A program made the position numbers and the translations under genes. From Labrys miyagiensis (GTDB lineage: Bacteria > Pseudomonadota > Alphaproteobacteria > Rhizobiales > Labraceae), in the NCBI RefSeq assembly GCF_030160835.1, contig NZ_BSPC01000007.1, positions 87,722 through 151,721 on the forward strand: a stretch of DNA of 64,000 nucleotides, in the 5' to 3' direction. Numbering within the stretch: the stretch's first letter is position 1; every line of letters begins with the position of its first letter. Shown piece after piece: positions 51,986 through 60,875 of this stretch. Below the pieces are notes generated by a model. The model had not been told where the DNA came from and did no database searches. It saw nothing but the letters and a program-made list of their open reading frames with translations.

Positions 51986-52548
51986 GCCGGCTCCCTGGGC
52001 TTGCGCGGCCAGCCCCACCAGAAGGCGACGGGGCCGCAGATTGCCAGCGCCGCCAGGAGCGGCATGCGCAGGATCGCGCTGAGCACGAAGATCGCCACGA
52101 ACAGGGCGATCGCCATCGGGGCCCGCAGGCATTTCTGGCCGGTCTTGATGGCCATGGCAAAGGTCATGGCGACCGCGGCCGGCGTCACGCCATGCAGCAC
52201 GTCCTTCATCGCCGGCACCTTGCTGTAGGCGAAATAGAACCAGCCCATGGCCAGCACGATGAGCAGGGGAACGAAGATGAGGCCGAGGCAGGAGACGACC
52301 GCGCCCGCGATGCCGCGAAATTTCACACCGACGAACACCGCGAGGTTGATCTGGTTCGCACCCGGCAGGATGCGGCAGATGGTGAGCGCGCTGAGGAATT
52401 CCTCCTCGGTCATCCATTTGCGCTCGACGACCACGATCTCGCGCGACCAGGCCGAGAGCCCGCCGCCAAAACTCGCCAGGGCAATCTTGTTGAAGGTCAA
52501 GGCCAGTTCCAGCAACCCGGGCCGCTCCTGGGCTGCCTCGTCACTCAT
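51982..52548 (-). CDS. Chromate transporter subunit (ChrA half, first)
   Basis: A 188-residue CHR-domain protein: FNKIALASFGGGLSAWSREI, WMTEEEFLSALTICRILPGA (the PGxxQ/N segment) and NLAVFVGVKFRGIAGAVVSC. It is the N-terminal half of a split ChrA. Its start lies inside the end of the PLD-like gene (8-base overlap) and its end overlaps the second half, so all three are translated from one message. Confidence 0.9.
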   Translation of the reverse strand: MSDEAAQERPGLLELALTFNKIALASFGGGLSAWSREIVVVERKWMTEEEFLSALTICRILPGANQINLAVFVGVKFRGIAGAVVSCLGLIFVPLLIVLAMGWFYFAYSKVPAMKDVLHGVTPAAVAMTFAMAIKTGQKCLRAPMAIALFVAIFVLSAILRMPLLAALAICGPVAFWWGWPRKPREPA

Positions 52549-53530
52549 GGTCCAGGTCCGGATCGTGCGGGAAGTCGTCCTCCACGTGGTGGAACGCGCT
52601 CAACGGCAAAGGAGGCTCGTATTTGTGCGAAAGGGCCCAATCCGATTCGAAGACCTGCGAAAGCCCGGCGATGATCTCGCGGTCGGCCAGCGTGGTTCCG
52701 AGTTCGCGGCGCAGGTCGAAGGCGCTGCGGTCGATATTCATCGAGCCGACGAGGGCGCGCTTGCCATCGACCAGGATCAGCTTGGCGTGGAGCCGCAGGT
52801 CCTTCTGCTTGTGCACGTGCACGCCGAGATAATGCAGGAGGCGGAGCGATGAAAACGTATCGAGAATGTCCCATTCGCTGATGCCGTGCTTGCCGCCGCA
52901 GAGCACGCGCACATGCACACCGCGCTGCGCGGCAGCCGCAATGCGCTCGGTGACGGTGGCGTCGACGAATTTGGGATGCTGGATGTCCAGCGTTTCCTCC
53001 GCCCCATCGATGAAGTCCGACATCAGCTGGCGGGAATTGGTATTGCTCCACAGGAGCCCGGTGTCGGGCGCCGGGTGCCAGATCTTCTGCTCCCAGTCGG
53101 CGTTGAAGCCTTCGACGATCTGCGCGACCTGGGCGGCATTCTCGACGATCACGCCATAGTCGCGCGTCAGCGTGAAGTATTTTTCGCACAGGTTGAAGGT
53201 GGCGACGAGCGCCACGGCCTCGTCCACGACGATCGATTTCTCGTGCGTGACCGCAAAATGCGGGCTCGCCCAGCGCACCGATATGCCGGCGGCCTCCAGG
53301 AGCTTGAAGGCCTCGTCATTGGCGCGGCTGCCCGACGATCGCTGCGGATTCAGCATCACGCGAACATCGACGCCTGCCTTGGCGCGGGCGATCACCGCTT
53401 GCTGAATCGAGGGCGCGGTAAAGCTGAATTGCTTGATGTAAAGTGAGCGATTGGCGCGACTAATGAGGTCGACGACGGGCGCGATACCATCGTTAGGCTG
53501 GACAATGAGGTGACCAATAGCTTTCGACAT
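52541..53530 (-). CDS. Phospholipase D-like protein
   Basis: A 329-residue protein with two HKD motifs, VTHEKSIVVDEAVALVATFN (residues ~114-133) and LHAKLILVDGKRALVGSMNI (~247-266), forming the paired active site of PLD/cardiolipin synthase-type enzymes. No membrane helix or signal peptide is visible, unlike cardiolipin synthases, so a cytosolic phosphodiesterase or nuclease is possible. It is the first gene of an operon with the two ChrA halves, an unusual partner. Confidence 0.88.
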   Translation of the reverse strand: MSKAIGHLIVQPNDGIAPVVDLISRANRSLYIKQFSFTAPSIQQAVIARAKAGVDVRVMLNPQRSSGSRANDEAFKLLEAAGISVRWASPHFAVTHEKSIVVDEAVALVATFNLCEKYFTLTRDYGVIVENAAQVAQIVEGFNADWEQKIWHPAPDTGLLWSNTNSRQLMSDFIDGAEETLDIQHPKFVDATVTERIAAAAQRGVHVRVLCGGKHGISEWDILDTFSSLRLLHYLGVHVHKQKDLRLHAKLILVDGKRALVGSMNIDRSAFDLRRELGTTLADREIIAGLSQVFESDWALSHKYEPPLPLSAFHHVEDDFPHDPDLDHE

Positions 53531-53761
53531 GGGGAACTCGCAAGTTTTAATGTCCAGTAGTACTTTCAGAGCGCGTTGACAATGCTTTAGCGACGCATGC
53601 TGTCGCCGCCGGCAGGGCCCGCATGGTAAGCCTGCGGCGTCACAACGGCTCTACGGCCCCTATGCAAGCTGGGCGGCCGCGTCGCACGGCGCGGTTTATC
53701 GGGCCAGCTCCAACCGTAGGGCTGCAGGGCGCCTCTGGTAACCGTTGGCCGGATTTGATCG

Positions 53762-53863
53762 CTAGAGCAAAGCGCGTTTAGGCGCAAACGCTGCCTTGCT
53801 CTAACTCATTGTTTCGACGCGTCTTTGCGATTCTTGCCAAGTCCGGCAAATCGCAAAACGCTT
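53762..53863 (-). repeat. 102-bp interspersed repeat, copy D (inverted)
   Basis: Reverse-orientation copy: CTAGAGCAAAGCGCGTTTAG at the left and GGCAAATCGCAAAACGCTT at the right. It ends 20 bases before the start codon of the metalloprotease-like gene; the ribosome site (AAGGAAG) follows directly. Confidence 0.88.
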
Positions 53864-53883
53864 TAGCAAGGAAGCTCTCGTTC

Positions 53884-54768
53884 ATGCTTCAGTTCCAGAA
53901 ATTCCCAATCTACATCCTGTATTCCCTGCACCGGCAGAAGGCCGTCGATCCCCTGTGGAGCCAATATTATTCGGAAATGAAAAGGGCGCAGGACAATGCC
54001 AAAGATCAGCTTCAGAAACACCATTTGGAGGCTATGAAGAGATTCCAGCAGATCGCGCAGCAGAAGGACGATCAGATCAGTGCCATTATGCAATGGCAGC
54101 TCATCGAGGACCTGGATCCGAAATACCGGAAGGAAATCCACCAATACGAATCGACCGTCGACCATATTTTGAGAATAATTTCGCATACCAGCATCGGAAA
54201 CAAGCTGCTGGGCATGATGAAGCCGGATCCGAAAATATACATCATTCCTCCGACATGGGATGAGCCGACGGCGCAGACCCTGCTGAAGACGGACGCGGAG
54301 GGGGGCGGTATCCGGATCTACTTCAAACCCGCTGCCTTCCGGCACGTTTTCGTCGCGGGGCGCCCGCCAGCCGACGAGGCGGAGGATACCTTATTTCACG
54401 AGCTGGTCCATGCGATGCGGCTATCTCAGAATAGAAAAAGCCAGAGGTCGCTGCTGAACAAGAATTTCAACAACAGCCTGGAAGAATTTGTTGCGACGCA
54501 GTTTGAGAACGTCTTTCACGCTGCCCGCCGCCGGTCGGATATTTACAGCACCTATCTCGGCGGATACCGGAACAAGGAGGACATGTACAAATATCTTATA
54601 GAAGACGCGGAACTTGTCATGGCCTTGAAACATGTTCTGCAATACGAGCCCCTGGCGGCAGCAGCCGCCGTTTTGCAGCAACCCGAATATAATCCCTTCC
54701 GGGATTTCAACGAAATCGAGCAAAAATCACTCAGGCATTTCGGGCTCGATAAATTTATGGATTTTTGA
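53884..54768 (+). CDS. HExxH metalloprotease-like protein, candidate effector
   Basis: A 294-residue protein from the ATG at 53884. It has no signal peptide. A long charged helical N-terminal part (residues ~25-110: EMKRAQDNAKDQLQKHHLEA, QQIAQQKDDQISAIMQWQLI) precedes a zincin-like core: GGGIRIYFKPAAF, then EAEDTLFHELVHAMRLSQ (HELVH, residues ~175-179) and NNSLEEFVATQFENVF, where the downstream Glu in an EEFVA helix could be the third ligand. This order recalls M91-type effector proteases (NleD/HopH-like). The GC content is visibly lower than that of its neighbours. No secretion or immunity gene is adjacent. The role is unknown. Confidence 0.6.
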   Translation: MLQFQKFPIYILYSLHRQKAVDPLWSQYYSEMKRAQDNAKDQLQKHHLEAMKRFQQIAQQKDDQISAIMQWQLIEDLDPKYRKEIHQYESTVDHILRIISHTSIGNKLLGMMKPDPKIYIIPPTWDEPTAQTLLKTDAEGGGIRIYFKPAAFRHVFVAGRPPADEAEDTLFHELVHAMRLSQNRKSQRSLLNKNFNNSLEEFVATQFENVFHAARRRSDIYSTYLGGYRNKEDMYKYLIEDAELVMALKHVLQYEPLAAAAAVLQQPEYNPFRDFNEIEQKSLRHFGLDKFMDF

Positions 54769-54974
54769 AAGTCGGGCTGGAAAACATCTTCAACGGGCAA
54801 CGCCAGGGCCGTGGTGGCAACGGCCCGAGCGCTGACTTTGCGGGCTCAGGCGCGCCAAACGCGGAGTGGCGATCTCCGATCGCCAGCTACCTTGCCGGCA
54901 AGCGCCTCGTTTCCAAGAATGTCGATCGGGGATCGACACTCCAAGCCTGCGCCTCCCGCAGGCCGCCGCCACCC

Positions 54975-55688
54975 TCAATACGAACCCGAGGACTTCAGCA
55001 CGGCCGGCACGGTCTTGGCGATGATCGAGAGGTCGCGCCAGAAGCTCCACTCCCGGACATAGCGCACATCGAGGGCCACGCGGTCGTGATAGGAGGTGTC
55101 GTTGCGGCCGCTGATCTGCCACAGGCCCGTCAGGCCGGGGCGGACGCGCTTGTAGTCCTCGATATGCAGGCCGTAGCGCACGATCTCGTCCCGTACGATC
55201 GGCCGCGGGCCGACCAGGCTCATGTCGCCGAGGATGATGTTGATGAGCTGGGGCAGCTCGTCCACGCTCGACTTGCGCAGGAACTTGCCGATCGGCGTGA
55301 TGCGCGGATCGTTCTTGAGCTTGTGCGTCTCCTCCCACTCCTCACGGGCGGCGGCGTTGTCCCGCAGATGAGCGCGCAGGGTGAGATCGGCGTTGACGAC
55401 CATGCTGCGGAACTTGAGACAGGGAAAGCTCTTGCCGCCGAGGCCCACGCGGTTGTGACGGATGAAGAGAGGGCGGCCCTGGAGGATCAGCAGAGCCCCC
55501 GCCATGGCGGCGATCAAAGGCAGCAGGAAGATCAGGGCAGCCGAGGACACCGCGACATCGAATCCGCGCTTGCTGAGTTGCGCGACCTTGCGGGAAACGA
55601 TCGTCCTGATCTCGACACGGCCGGAACTTGCGTTCCGGGTACCAGCAATACCGGCGTCAGAAGTCACGCCAACAGTTTCAGTTGCCAC
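54975..55688 (-). CDS. ExoY-like undecaprenyl-phosphate sugar phosphotransferase
   Basis: A 237-residue membrane-associated enzyme that starts exopolysaccharide repeat-unit assembly by adding sugar-1-phosphate to the lipid carrier. One N-terminal helix (AALIFLLPLIAAMAGALLIL) precedes the polyisoprenyl-phosphate hexose-1-phosphate transferase domain: HNRVGLGGKSFPCLKFRSM, DPRITPIGKFLRKSSVDELP, LGDMSLVGPRPI and RPGLTGLWQISGRNDTSY. It lacks the extra N-terminal helices of WbaP. No other polysaccharide gene is nearby, so it may be a paralogue that works with a cluster elsewhere. Confidence 0.92.
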   Translation of the reverse strand: MATETVGVTSDAGIAGTRNASSGRVEIRTIVSRKVAQLSKRGFDVAVSSAALIFLLPLIAAMAGALLILQGRPLFIRHNRVGLGGKSFPCLKFRSMVVNADLTLRAHLRDNAAAREEWEETHKLKNDPRITPIGKFLRKSSVDELPQLINIILGDMSLVGPRPIVRDEIVRYGLHIEDYKRVRPGLTGLWQISGRNDTSYHDRVALDVRYVREWSFWRDLSIIAKTVPAVLKSSGSY

Positions 55689-56347
55689 CTTCGTATCCTC
55701 TACGGAGAGTTGTTTTGCGACCTTACTCGACGAATTTTACAGCGGGCTTGTAAATATAAATATCGAGTATGATCTTTATACTATCTACGCGACCCGTACT
55801 CACCCAACAGTTCATATATGCCAAGAATAACAATGTCTGAAATGTAGGCTTTGGCGGTATGACTTAGTTTTGTCTTCCGCCGATCATGAGCAGTGTAATA
55901 CACGAGCGGGTTGGACTGGTCGTTAGCATCTCGTCCTAAGTCTTAACTGATGGTACAAAAAATGGGCGTGAAACGCGGCGGAAGGGCAAAAACTAGGCAT
56001 TTGCCGGGTTCGACTGCGATTCCGCAGGCGTAAAGCGGCACTTGCCCACCGGCGCGGATGATTGACGCTCCAACCACGGAGAGCCCGTCATCCCCTGCAA
56101 GGCCGGGGACCTTCGATATGAGGGGCAGGTTAAGGCACGCGTCGGATACGGGCGTGACGCGGTGGGGGGATGTCCGATCAAAATGGCGCGCGACGTCATT
56201 CCCACGACCAAACCTCTGGTTTGGTCGGGGAGCGAAGCGAAACGCCGGAATCCATGAACACCAACCTCGAAGGACGGTGTTCATGGATTCCGGGTCTCCC
56301 TTTGGTCGCCCGGAATGACGATGCGCTCAGCCCGAGAGGGAGACGCC
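55689..56347. other. Intergenic region with palindromes
   Basis: About 660 bases without a supported gene. 55730-55950 is AT-rich and probably holds the exoY-like promoter. Two perfect palindromes follow: CGACCAAACC/GGTTTGGTCG (56205-56227) and an 18-bp inverted repeat CCGGAATCCATGAACACC (56245-56262) with its complement at 56276-56293. These could be a bidirectional terminator for the SARP gene or another repeat family. Confidence 0.6.
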
Positions 56348-58051
56348 TCAGAGCCCCTGCGCCCTGGCCAGGCAGCGCTCCTGGTCGCGTATCCTGGCCA
56401 GGTCGCCGAATCGCGCGGCGGCTTCGTGCAGCAGCGCCGAGGCCAGCCCGTTGTTGCCCTGGGCGCGGCGGAGCACCCCGCGCGCCTCCCACACGGCGGC
56501 GACCCAGGGGCCGCCCTGCCACATGCCGGCGATGCGCTCCGCCTCGTCGATGCGCCGGCCGGCCTGGTCGATCTCGCCGGCTTCCGCCAGGGCGATCGCG
56601 GAGGCGACCCGGAAACCCATGGAGCAGGGCTGGCAGGTGCTCTCTTCCGCAATGAGGCGGTCGCCATGCCGGATCGCCTCGGCCACCTGGTCGATATCGG
56701 TGGCGGCTTCCACGGCCAGCGCCGTGTAGCGGATGAGCAGATGCGGCGTGAGCCAGGTCTGCTCGGCGATGTTCAGCCCCTTCTGCAGGAGGCGGCCGGC
56801 CTTCCACCGTTGGCCACGGGCCAGCGCCACTTCGGCCAGGCGATGCAGCGCCAAAGCGCGGCCGACCAGGGCGCCGGCCTGCGCATGAAGCTCGTCCGCC
56901 CGGGTCAGGAGCTCCTCCGCCTCGTCGAGACGGCCGGAGAACAGCGCCGCCTTGCCGAGGATCAGGGTCGCCAGCGCCCGGCCGTGCACCGAACCGACAT
57001 CCTCGGCGATCGTCAGCAGCTCGCGCGAGAGATTGGCCATGTCGGCATGGCCGCGGGCGTTGCACAGGCAGAATTCGGCCAGGCACAGATGGCCGTCGAA
57101 GACGTTGCCGGCGGCGGGAAGCGGCTGGCGCACCCATTTCACGAATTCGGAGCGGAACAGGGTCTGCCACTGCCCCTGCATGTGGGCGACCAGCCCGACC
57201 AGCGCGCTGGCCTCGCCGATCTCGCGGCCGAGCTCGCCCGCCAGCGCCAGGGAACGGGCCTCCTGGGCCTTGCGCTCGGCCTCCCGGAAATCGCCGCTGT
57301 GAAGATGGATGATGCCCCAGGCCATCAGCCCGCGCACATGCTCATCGATGCTCTTCGGCGCGGTATCGCCGGGGGTCACGGCCTTCTCGTAAAGCGCCAC
57401 GGTGGCGCGGTCCGGGCCGAGGCCCATGTCGATGCGCAGCCTCTCGCGCAGGGCCTGGAACAGGCGGATCGCCTCGCCGCGATTGCCCGCCTCGAGTGCC
57501 GCCTGCATCAAGGCGCGCGCCGCTTCCTGGTCGATCGGGTCGACCTTGAGCACCTCCTGCCAGAGCCCGGCGCCCTTGAGCACCTGGACATGCAGCGCCT
57601 GCAGCCTCTCGCGCGGCTCCTGGGTCCACTCCGCATAGCGATCGTCGGGCAGGAGCTCGCCGCCATACTGAGGCGCGAGCGCGGCGCAGGCGGCCGCATC
57701 CTTGTTCTTCAGCGCCGCCGTCGCGGCCGCCTCGTAGCGCTCGAGATCGATCGTCAGCTTCGCGTCCGGCGCGAGCGACAGCGCCTCGCCGTTCAGCCCG
57801 ATCACTTCGCTGGCCTGCAGCGTCTGCCGCGCGAAATGCACGGCCTTGCGCAGATTGGCGGCCGCGGCTTCCGGGGCAAGGTCTGGCCAGAGCGCCTCCA
57901 TCACCTGCTCGCGGTGAAGACGATGCCGGGGGGCAAGCGCCAGCAGCTTGACCAGCGTGACACTGCGGGAGCGCCGCCAATCCGTCTCCGTGGTGGTCCG
58001 CCCGTCGACGGTGACGCGGAAACGGCCGAGAAGCTGAACGTCAACGTCCAT
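56348..58051 (-). CDS. SARP/BTAD-type transcriptional regulator with TPR region
   Basis: A 567-residue protein. Residues 1-95 form a SARP winged helix (VDVQLLGRFRVTVDGRTTTE, VTLVKLLALAPRHRLHREQV, LWPDLAPEAAAANLRKAVHF); residues ~100-245 form the BTAD (VLKVDPIDQEAARALMQAAL, RIDMGLGPDRATVALYEKAV). The remaining ~320 residues are TPR-like helices of the MalT-type sensor kind (GIIHLHSGDFREAERKAQEA, EELLTRADELHAQAGALVGR). It is divergent from the Prx6 peroxiredoxin gene with a 141-base gap, as the first SARP is with DUF4242. Confidence 0.85.
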   Translation of the reverse strand: MDVDVQLLGRFRVTVDGRTTTETDWRRSRSVTLVKLLALAPRHRLHREQVMEALWPDLAPEAAAANLRKAVHFARQTLQASEVIGLNGEALSLAPDAKLTIDLERYEAAATAALKNKDAAACAALAPQYGGELLPDDRYAEWTQEPRERLQALHVQVLKGAGLWQEVLKVDPIDQEAARALMQAALEAGNRGEAIRLFQALRERLRIDMGLGPDRATVALYEKAVTPGDTAPKSIDEHVRGLMAWGIIHLHSGDFREAERKAQEARSLALAGELGREIGEASALVGLVAHMQGQWQTLFRSEFVKWVRQPLPAAGNVFDGHLCLAEFCLCNARGHADMANLSRELLTIAEDVGSVHGRALATLILGKAALFSGRLDEAEELLTRADELHAQAGALVGRALALHRLAEVALARGQRWKAGRLLQKGLNIAEQTWLTPHLLIRYTALAVEAATDIDQVAEAIRHGDRLIAEESTCQPCSMGFRVASAIALAEAGEIDQAGRRIDEAERIAGMWQGGPWVAAVWEARGVLRRAQGNNGLASALLHEAAARFGDLARIRDQERCLARAQGL

Positions 58052-58192
58052 GGAATCGCTCCAAGATCATCACTGCCAGGATTATCAATGCTAGAATAAG
58101 GGGAGCCGTCTCACGGCTCATCGCCGCGGGGAACGGCGAGGGAACACTACTCCGCTAAAGTCGCATCGTCATAACACAACAGGAGACGGAAA

Positions 58193-58849
58193 ATGTCACT
58201 CCGTATTGGGGATCTCGCACCGAACTTCCAGGCAGAAACGACGCATGGTCCCGTCGATTTCCATGCTTGGCTTGGCGATGCCTGGGGAATTCTATTCTCG
58301 CATCCCAAAGACTTCACGCCGGTCTGTACTACGGAACTGGGGTACATGGCGAAGCTGAAGCCCGAGTTCGATATGCGCAATGTCAAGGTCATCGGCCTGA
58401 GCGTCGATCCCGTGGCCAAGCATTCGGTCTGGGCAAAGGATATCGAGGACACGCAGGGAATGGCGCCGAACTATCCGATGATCGGCGATACCACGCTCGA
58501 AATCTCCAAGCTCTACGACATGCTGCCGGCAGGCGCGGGCGATACCGCGGAAGGGCGGACGGCGGCGGACAACCAGACGGTGCGCAATGTCTATGTCATC
58601 GGCCCGGACAAGAAGGTGAAGCTGGTGATCGTCTACCCGATGACCACCGGCCGCAACTTCGACGAGATCCTCCGCGTCATCGATTCGATGCAGCTGACTG
58701 CCCGCCACAAGGTGGCGACGCCCGTCAACTGGAAGCACGGCGAAGACGTCATCATCACCACGGCGGTGAGCGACGAGGACGCCGAGCGGATGTTCCCCAA
58801 TTTCACGCGTGTGAAGCCCTATCTGCGTACAACTGCGCAGCCGAAGTGA
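58193..58849 (+). CDS. Peroxiredoxin (Prx6, 1-Cys type)
   Basis: A 218-residue thiol peroxidase from the ATG at 58193 (AGGAGA upstream). The peroxidatic Cys is in HPKDFTPVCTTELGYMAKLK (residue ~45), with the supporting Thr and a downstream Arg in TVRNVYVIG. The C-terminal dimer extension (VNWKHGEDVIITTAVSDEDA, KPYLRTTAQPK) is that of the Prx6 subfamily. It reduces hydrogen peroxide and organic peroxides. Divergent from a SARP regulator. Confidence 0.94.
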   Translation: MSLRIGDLAPNFQAETTHGPVDFHAWLGDAWGILFSHPKDFTPVCTTELGYMAKLKPEFDMRNVKVIGLSVDPVAKHSVWAKDIEDTQGMAPNYPMIGDTTLEISKLYDMLPAGAGDTAEGRTAADNQTVRNVYVIGPDKKVKLVIVYPMTTGRNFDEILRVIDSMQLTARHKVATPVNWKHGEDVIITTAVSDEDAERMFPNFTRVKPYLRTTAQPK

Positions 58850-58934
58850 GGGGGTGAGGTGCCATCAGTGGAGAGGCCGATCTGGGTTTCTCGGCATCCC
58901 AGGCACTGACTTAAAGCGATGAAGCAGCGGGAAT

Positions 58935-59081
58935 CCCTCCCCGACTTCGGGGAGGGTGGACCGGCGCAGCCGGGACGGGTGGGGGAGAGTGGCGCGACAT
59001 CTGCTTATTTCTGCTTTGTCGCGCCACTCTCCCCCTTCCGTCAGTGCTTTGCACTGACACCTTCCCCGCAGTCGGGGAAGG
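58935..59081. repeat. Paired inverted REP-like elements
   Basis: CCCTCCCCGACTTCGGGGAG ... GGGAGAGTGGCGCGACA at the left is mirrored by TGTCGCGCCACTCTCCC ... TTCCCCGCAGTCGGGGAAGG at the right, with a very short centre (TCTGCTTATTTCTGCTT). Confidence 0.85.
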
Positions 59082-59137
59082 ATAGTCGCGCCCGTGCATC
59101 TTAAGTGCGCGCCGATGGGCACCAGAGGAGAAGTCCG

Positions 59138-60169
59138 ATGATCTTTCGCCAGCTCTTCGACAGTGTTTCGGGCACCTACAGCTATCTCATCGCCAGCCGG
59201 CAAGGCGCGGAGGCCCTGATCATCGATCCTGTCCTCGAAAAGGTGGATCGCTATGTCAAGCTGATGCAGGAGCTCGACCTGCGGCTGGTCAAGGCGGTGG
59301 ACACGCATCTGCATGCCGACCACGTCACCGGCCTCGGCGCGCTGCGCGACCGCACGCGCTGCATCACCGTGATGGGCGAGCAGAGCAAGGCGGACGTGGT
59401 CTCGATGCGCCTGTCGGACGGGGACCGGCTCGAGATCGAAGGCATCGGCCTCGACGTGATCTACACGCCCGGCCACACCGACGACAGCTACTCCTTCGCC
59501 ATGGCGGACAGGGTGTTCACCGGCGACACGCTGCTGATCCGCGGCACCGGCCGCACCGATTTCCAGAACGGCGACCCGCGCCAGCAATATGAGAGCATCT
59601 TCGGGCGGCTGCTACGCCTGCCCGACACCATGCTCGTCTACCCCGCCCACGACTACAAGGGCGACACGGTGAGCACGATCGGCGAGGAGAGGCGCAACAA
59701 TCCGCGCCTGCAGGTCAAGGATGCCGACGCCTATGTCGAACTCATGAACAATCTGAACCTGCCCAATCCGAAGATGATGGATGTGGCGGTGCCGGCCAAC
59801 ATGCATATCGGCTTTCACCAGGAGGCCGTCGCGGCCCGGGGCTGGGCCCTCTCGCCCGAGCAGGGCATGGCACTGCTCGGCAGGCAGGAGGCCGTGCTCA
59901 TCGATCTCAGGGAGCAGCGCGAACGCGAGCGCCATGGCCGCATCCCCGGCGCGGTCCACTGCCCCTATCCGACGCTCGCCGCCGAACTCGCCGGCGCCGG
60001 CCTGCTGCACGAACTCGCACGCAACCGCCGGCTGGTGTTCTTCTGCGCCTATGGCGAGCGCTCCGCCATGGCGGTGCAAGCCGCCCAGGACGCCGGCATC
60101 ACCGCGGCGCTGCATATTCAGGGCGGCATCGCGGCCTGGAAGAACGCGGAGGGGCCGGTGGAAGGGTGA
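59138..60169 (+). CDS. Persulfide dioxygenase-like MBL-fold protein fused to rhodanese
   Basis: A 343-residue protein from the ATG at 59138 (AGAGGAG upstream). Residues 1-230 are an ETHE1-type metallo-b-lactamase fold (THLHADHVTGLGALRD with the iron His/Asp, YTPGHTDDSY, FTGDTLLIRGTGRTDFQNGD, VYPAHDYKG). Residues ~245-343 are a rhodanese domain with active loop FFCAYGERSAMAV (Cys nucleophile). Such fusions oxidise glutathione persulfide to sulfite and move sulfane sulfur in sulfide detoxification. No sulfide:quinone reductase is adjacent. Confidence 0.92.
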   Translation: MIFRQLFDSVSGTYSYLIASRQGAEALIIDPVLEKVDRYVKLMQELDLRLVKAVDTHLHADHVTGLGALRDRTRCITVMGEQSKADVVSMRLSDGDRLEIEGIGLDVIYTPGHTDDSYSFAMADRVFTGDTLLIRGTGRTDFQNGDPRQQYESIFGRLLRLPDTMLVYPAHDYKGDTVSTIGEERRNNPRLQVKDADAYVELMNNLNLPNPKMMDVAVPANMHIGFHQEAVAARGWALSPEQGMALLGRQEAVLIDLREQRERERHGRIPGAVHCPYPTLAAELAGAGLLHELARNRRLVFFCAYGERSAMAVQAAQDAGITAALHIQGGIAAWKNAEGPVEG

Positions 60170-60377
60170 GGCGGGGCGCGCTTCCTCCCGCATAGGTTGA
60201 GCGACGAGCTGGCCCTGGCAGCGCCGATACGGCTATAACCTTTCCGGCCTGCTGGCGGAACGCCAGGCGGCACGAGCGCATTCTATGTGTGTGGCGAACG
60301 GTCGAGGCTGGCTGTGAACCGCCCCGAATGCCCAGGAAACCGGACCGGTATCGGCTTCACGAGTGAAAGGACAAGCC

Positions 60378-60857
60378 ATGGCCATCGCCAAGAACACGAT
60401 CTGCATCTGGTACGACAAGGACGCCGAGGCTGCCGCCCGCTTTTACGCCGAGACTTTTCCCGACAGCCGCGTGAGTGCCGTCCACCGTGCGCCCGGCGAC
60501 TATCCGTCCGGCAAGGAGGGCGACGTGCTGACGGTCGACTTCACCGTCGCCGGCATCCCCTGCCTCGGCCTCAATGGCGGGCCCATGTTCAAGCATAACG
60601 AAGCCTTCTCGTTCCAGATCGCCACCGACGATCAGCAGGAAACCGACCGCTACTGGAACGCCATCGTCGGCAATGGCGGCCAGGAAAGCGCCTGCGGCTG
60701 GTGCAAGGACAAATGGGGCATCTCCTGGCAGATCACGCCGCGCGCGTTGACCGAGGCGATGGCCGCCGGCGGCGCCGAAGCAAAGCGCGCGTTCGAGGCG
60801 ATGATGAAGATGAAGAAAATCGACGTCGCCGCGATCGAGGCGGCGCGGCGAGGCTGA
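60378..60857 (+). CDS. VOC-family PhnB/3-demethylubiquinone-like protein
   Basis: A 159-residue protein from the ATG at 60378 (AAAGG upstream; a GTG at 60363 is less likely). Family pattern: NTICIWYDKDAEAAARFYAE, FTVAGIPCLGLNGGPMFKHN, EAFSFQIATDDQQETDRYWN and CKDKWGISWQITPRAL. The annotation as methyltransferase in many databases is historical; activity is unknown. It lies 18 bases from the DJ-1/PfpI-like gene, same strand. Confidence 0.88.
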   Translation: MAIAKNTICIWYDKDAEAAARFYAETFPDSRVSAVHRAPGDYPSGKEGDVLTVDFTVAGIPCLGLNGGPMFKHNEAFSFQIATDDQQETDRYWNAIVGNGGQESACGWCKDKWGISWQITPRALTEAMAAGGAEAKRAFEAMMKMKKIDVAAIEAARRG

Positions 60858-60875
60858 AGATGCCAGGGTGACCCG

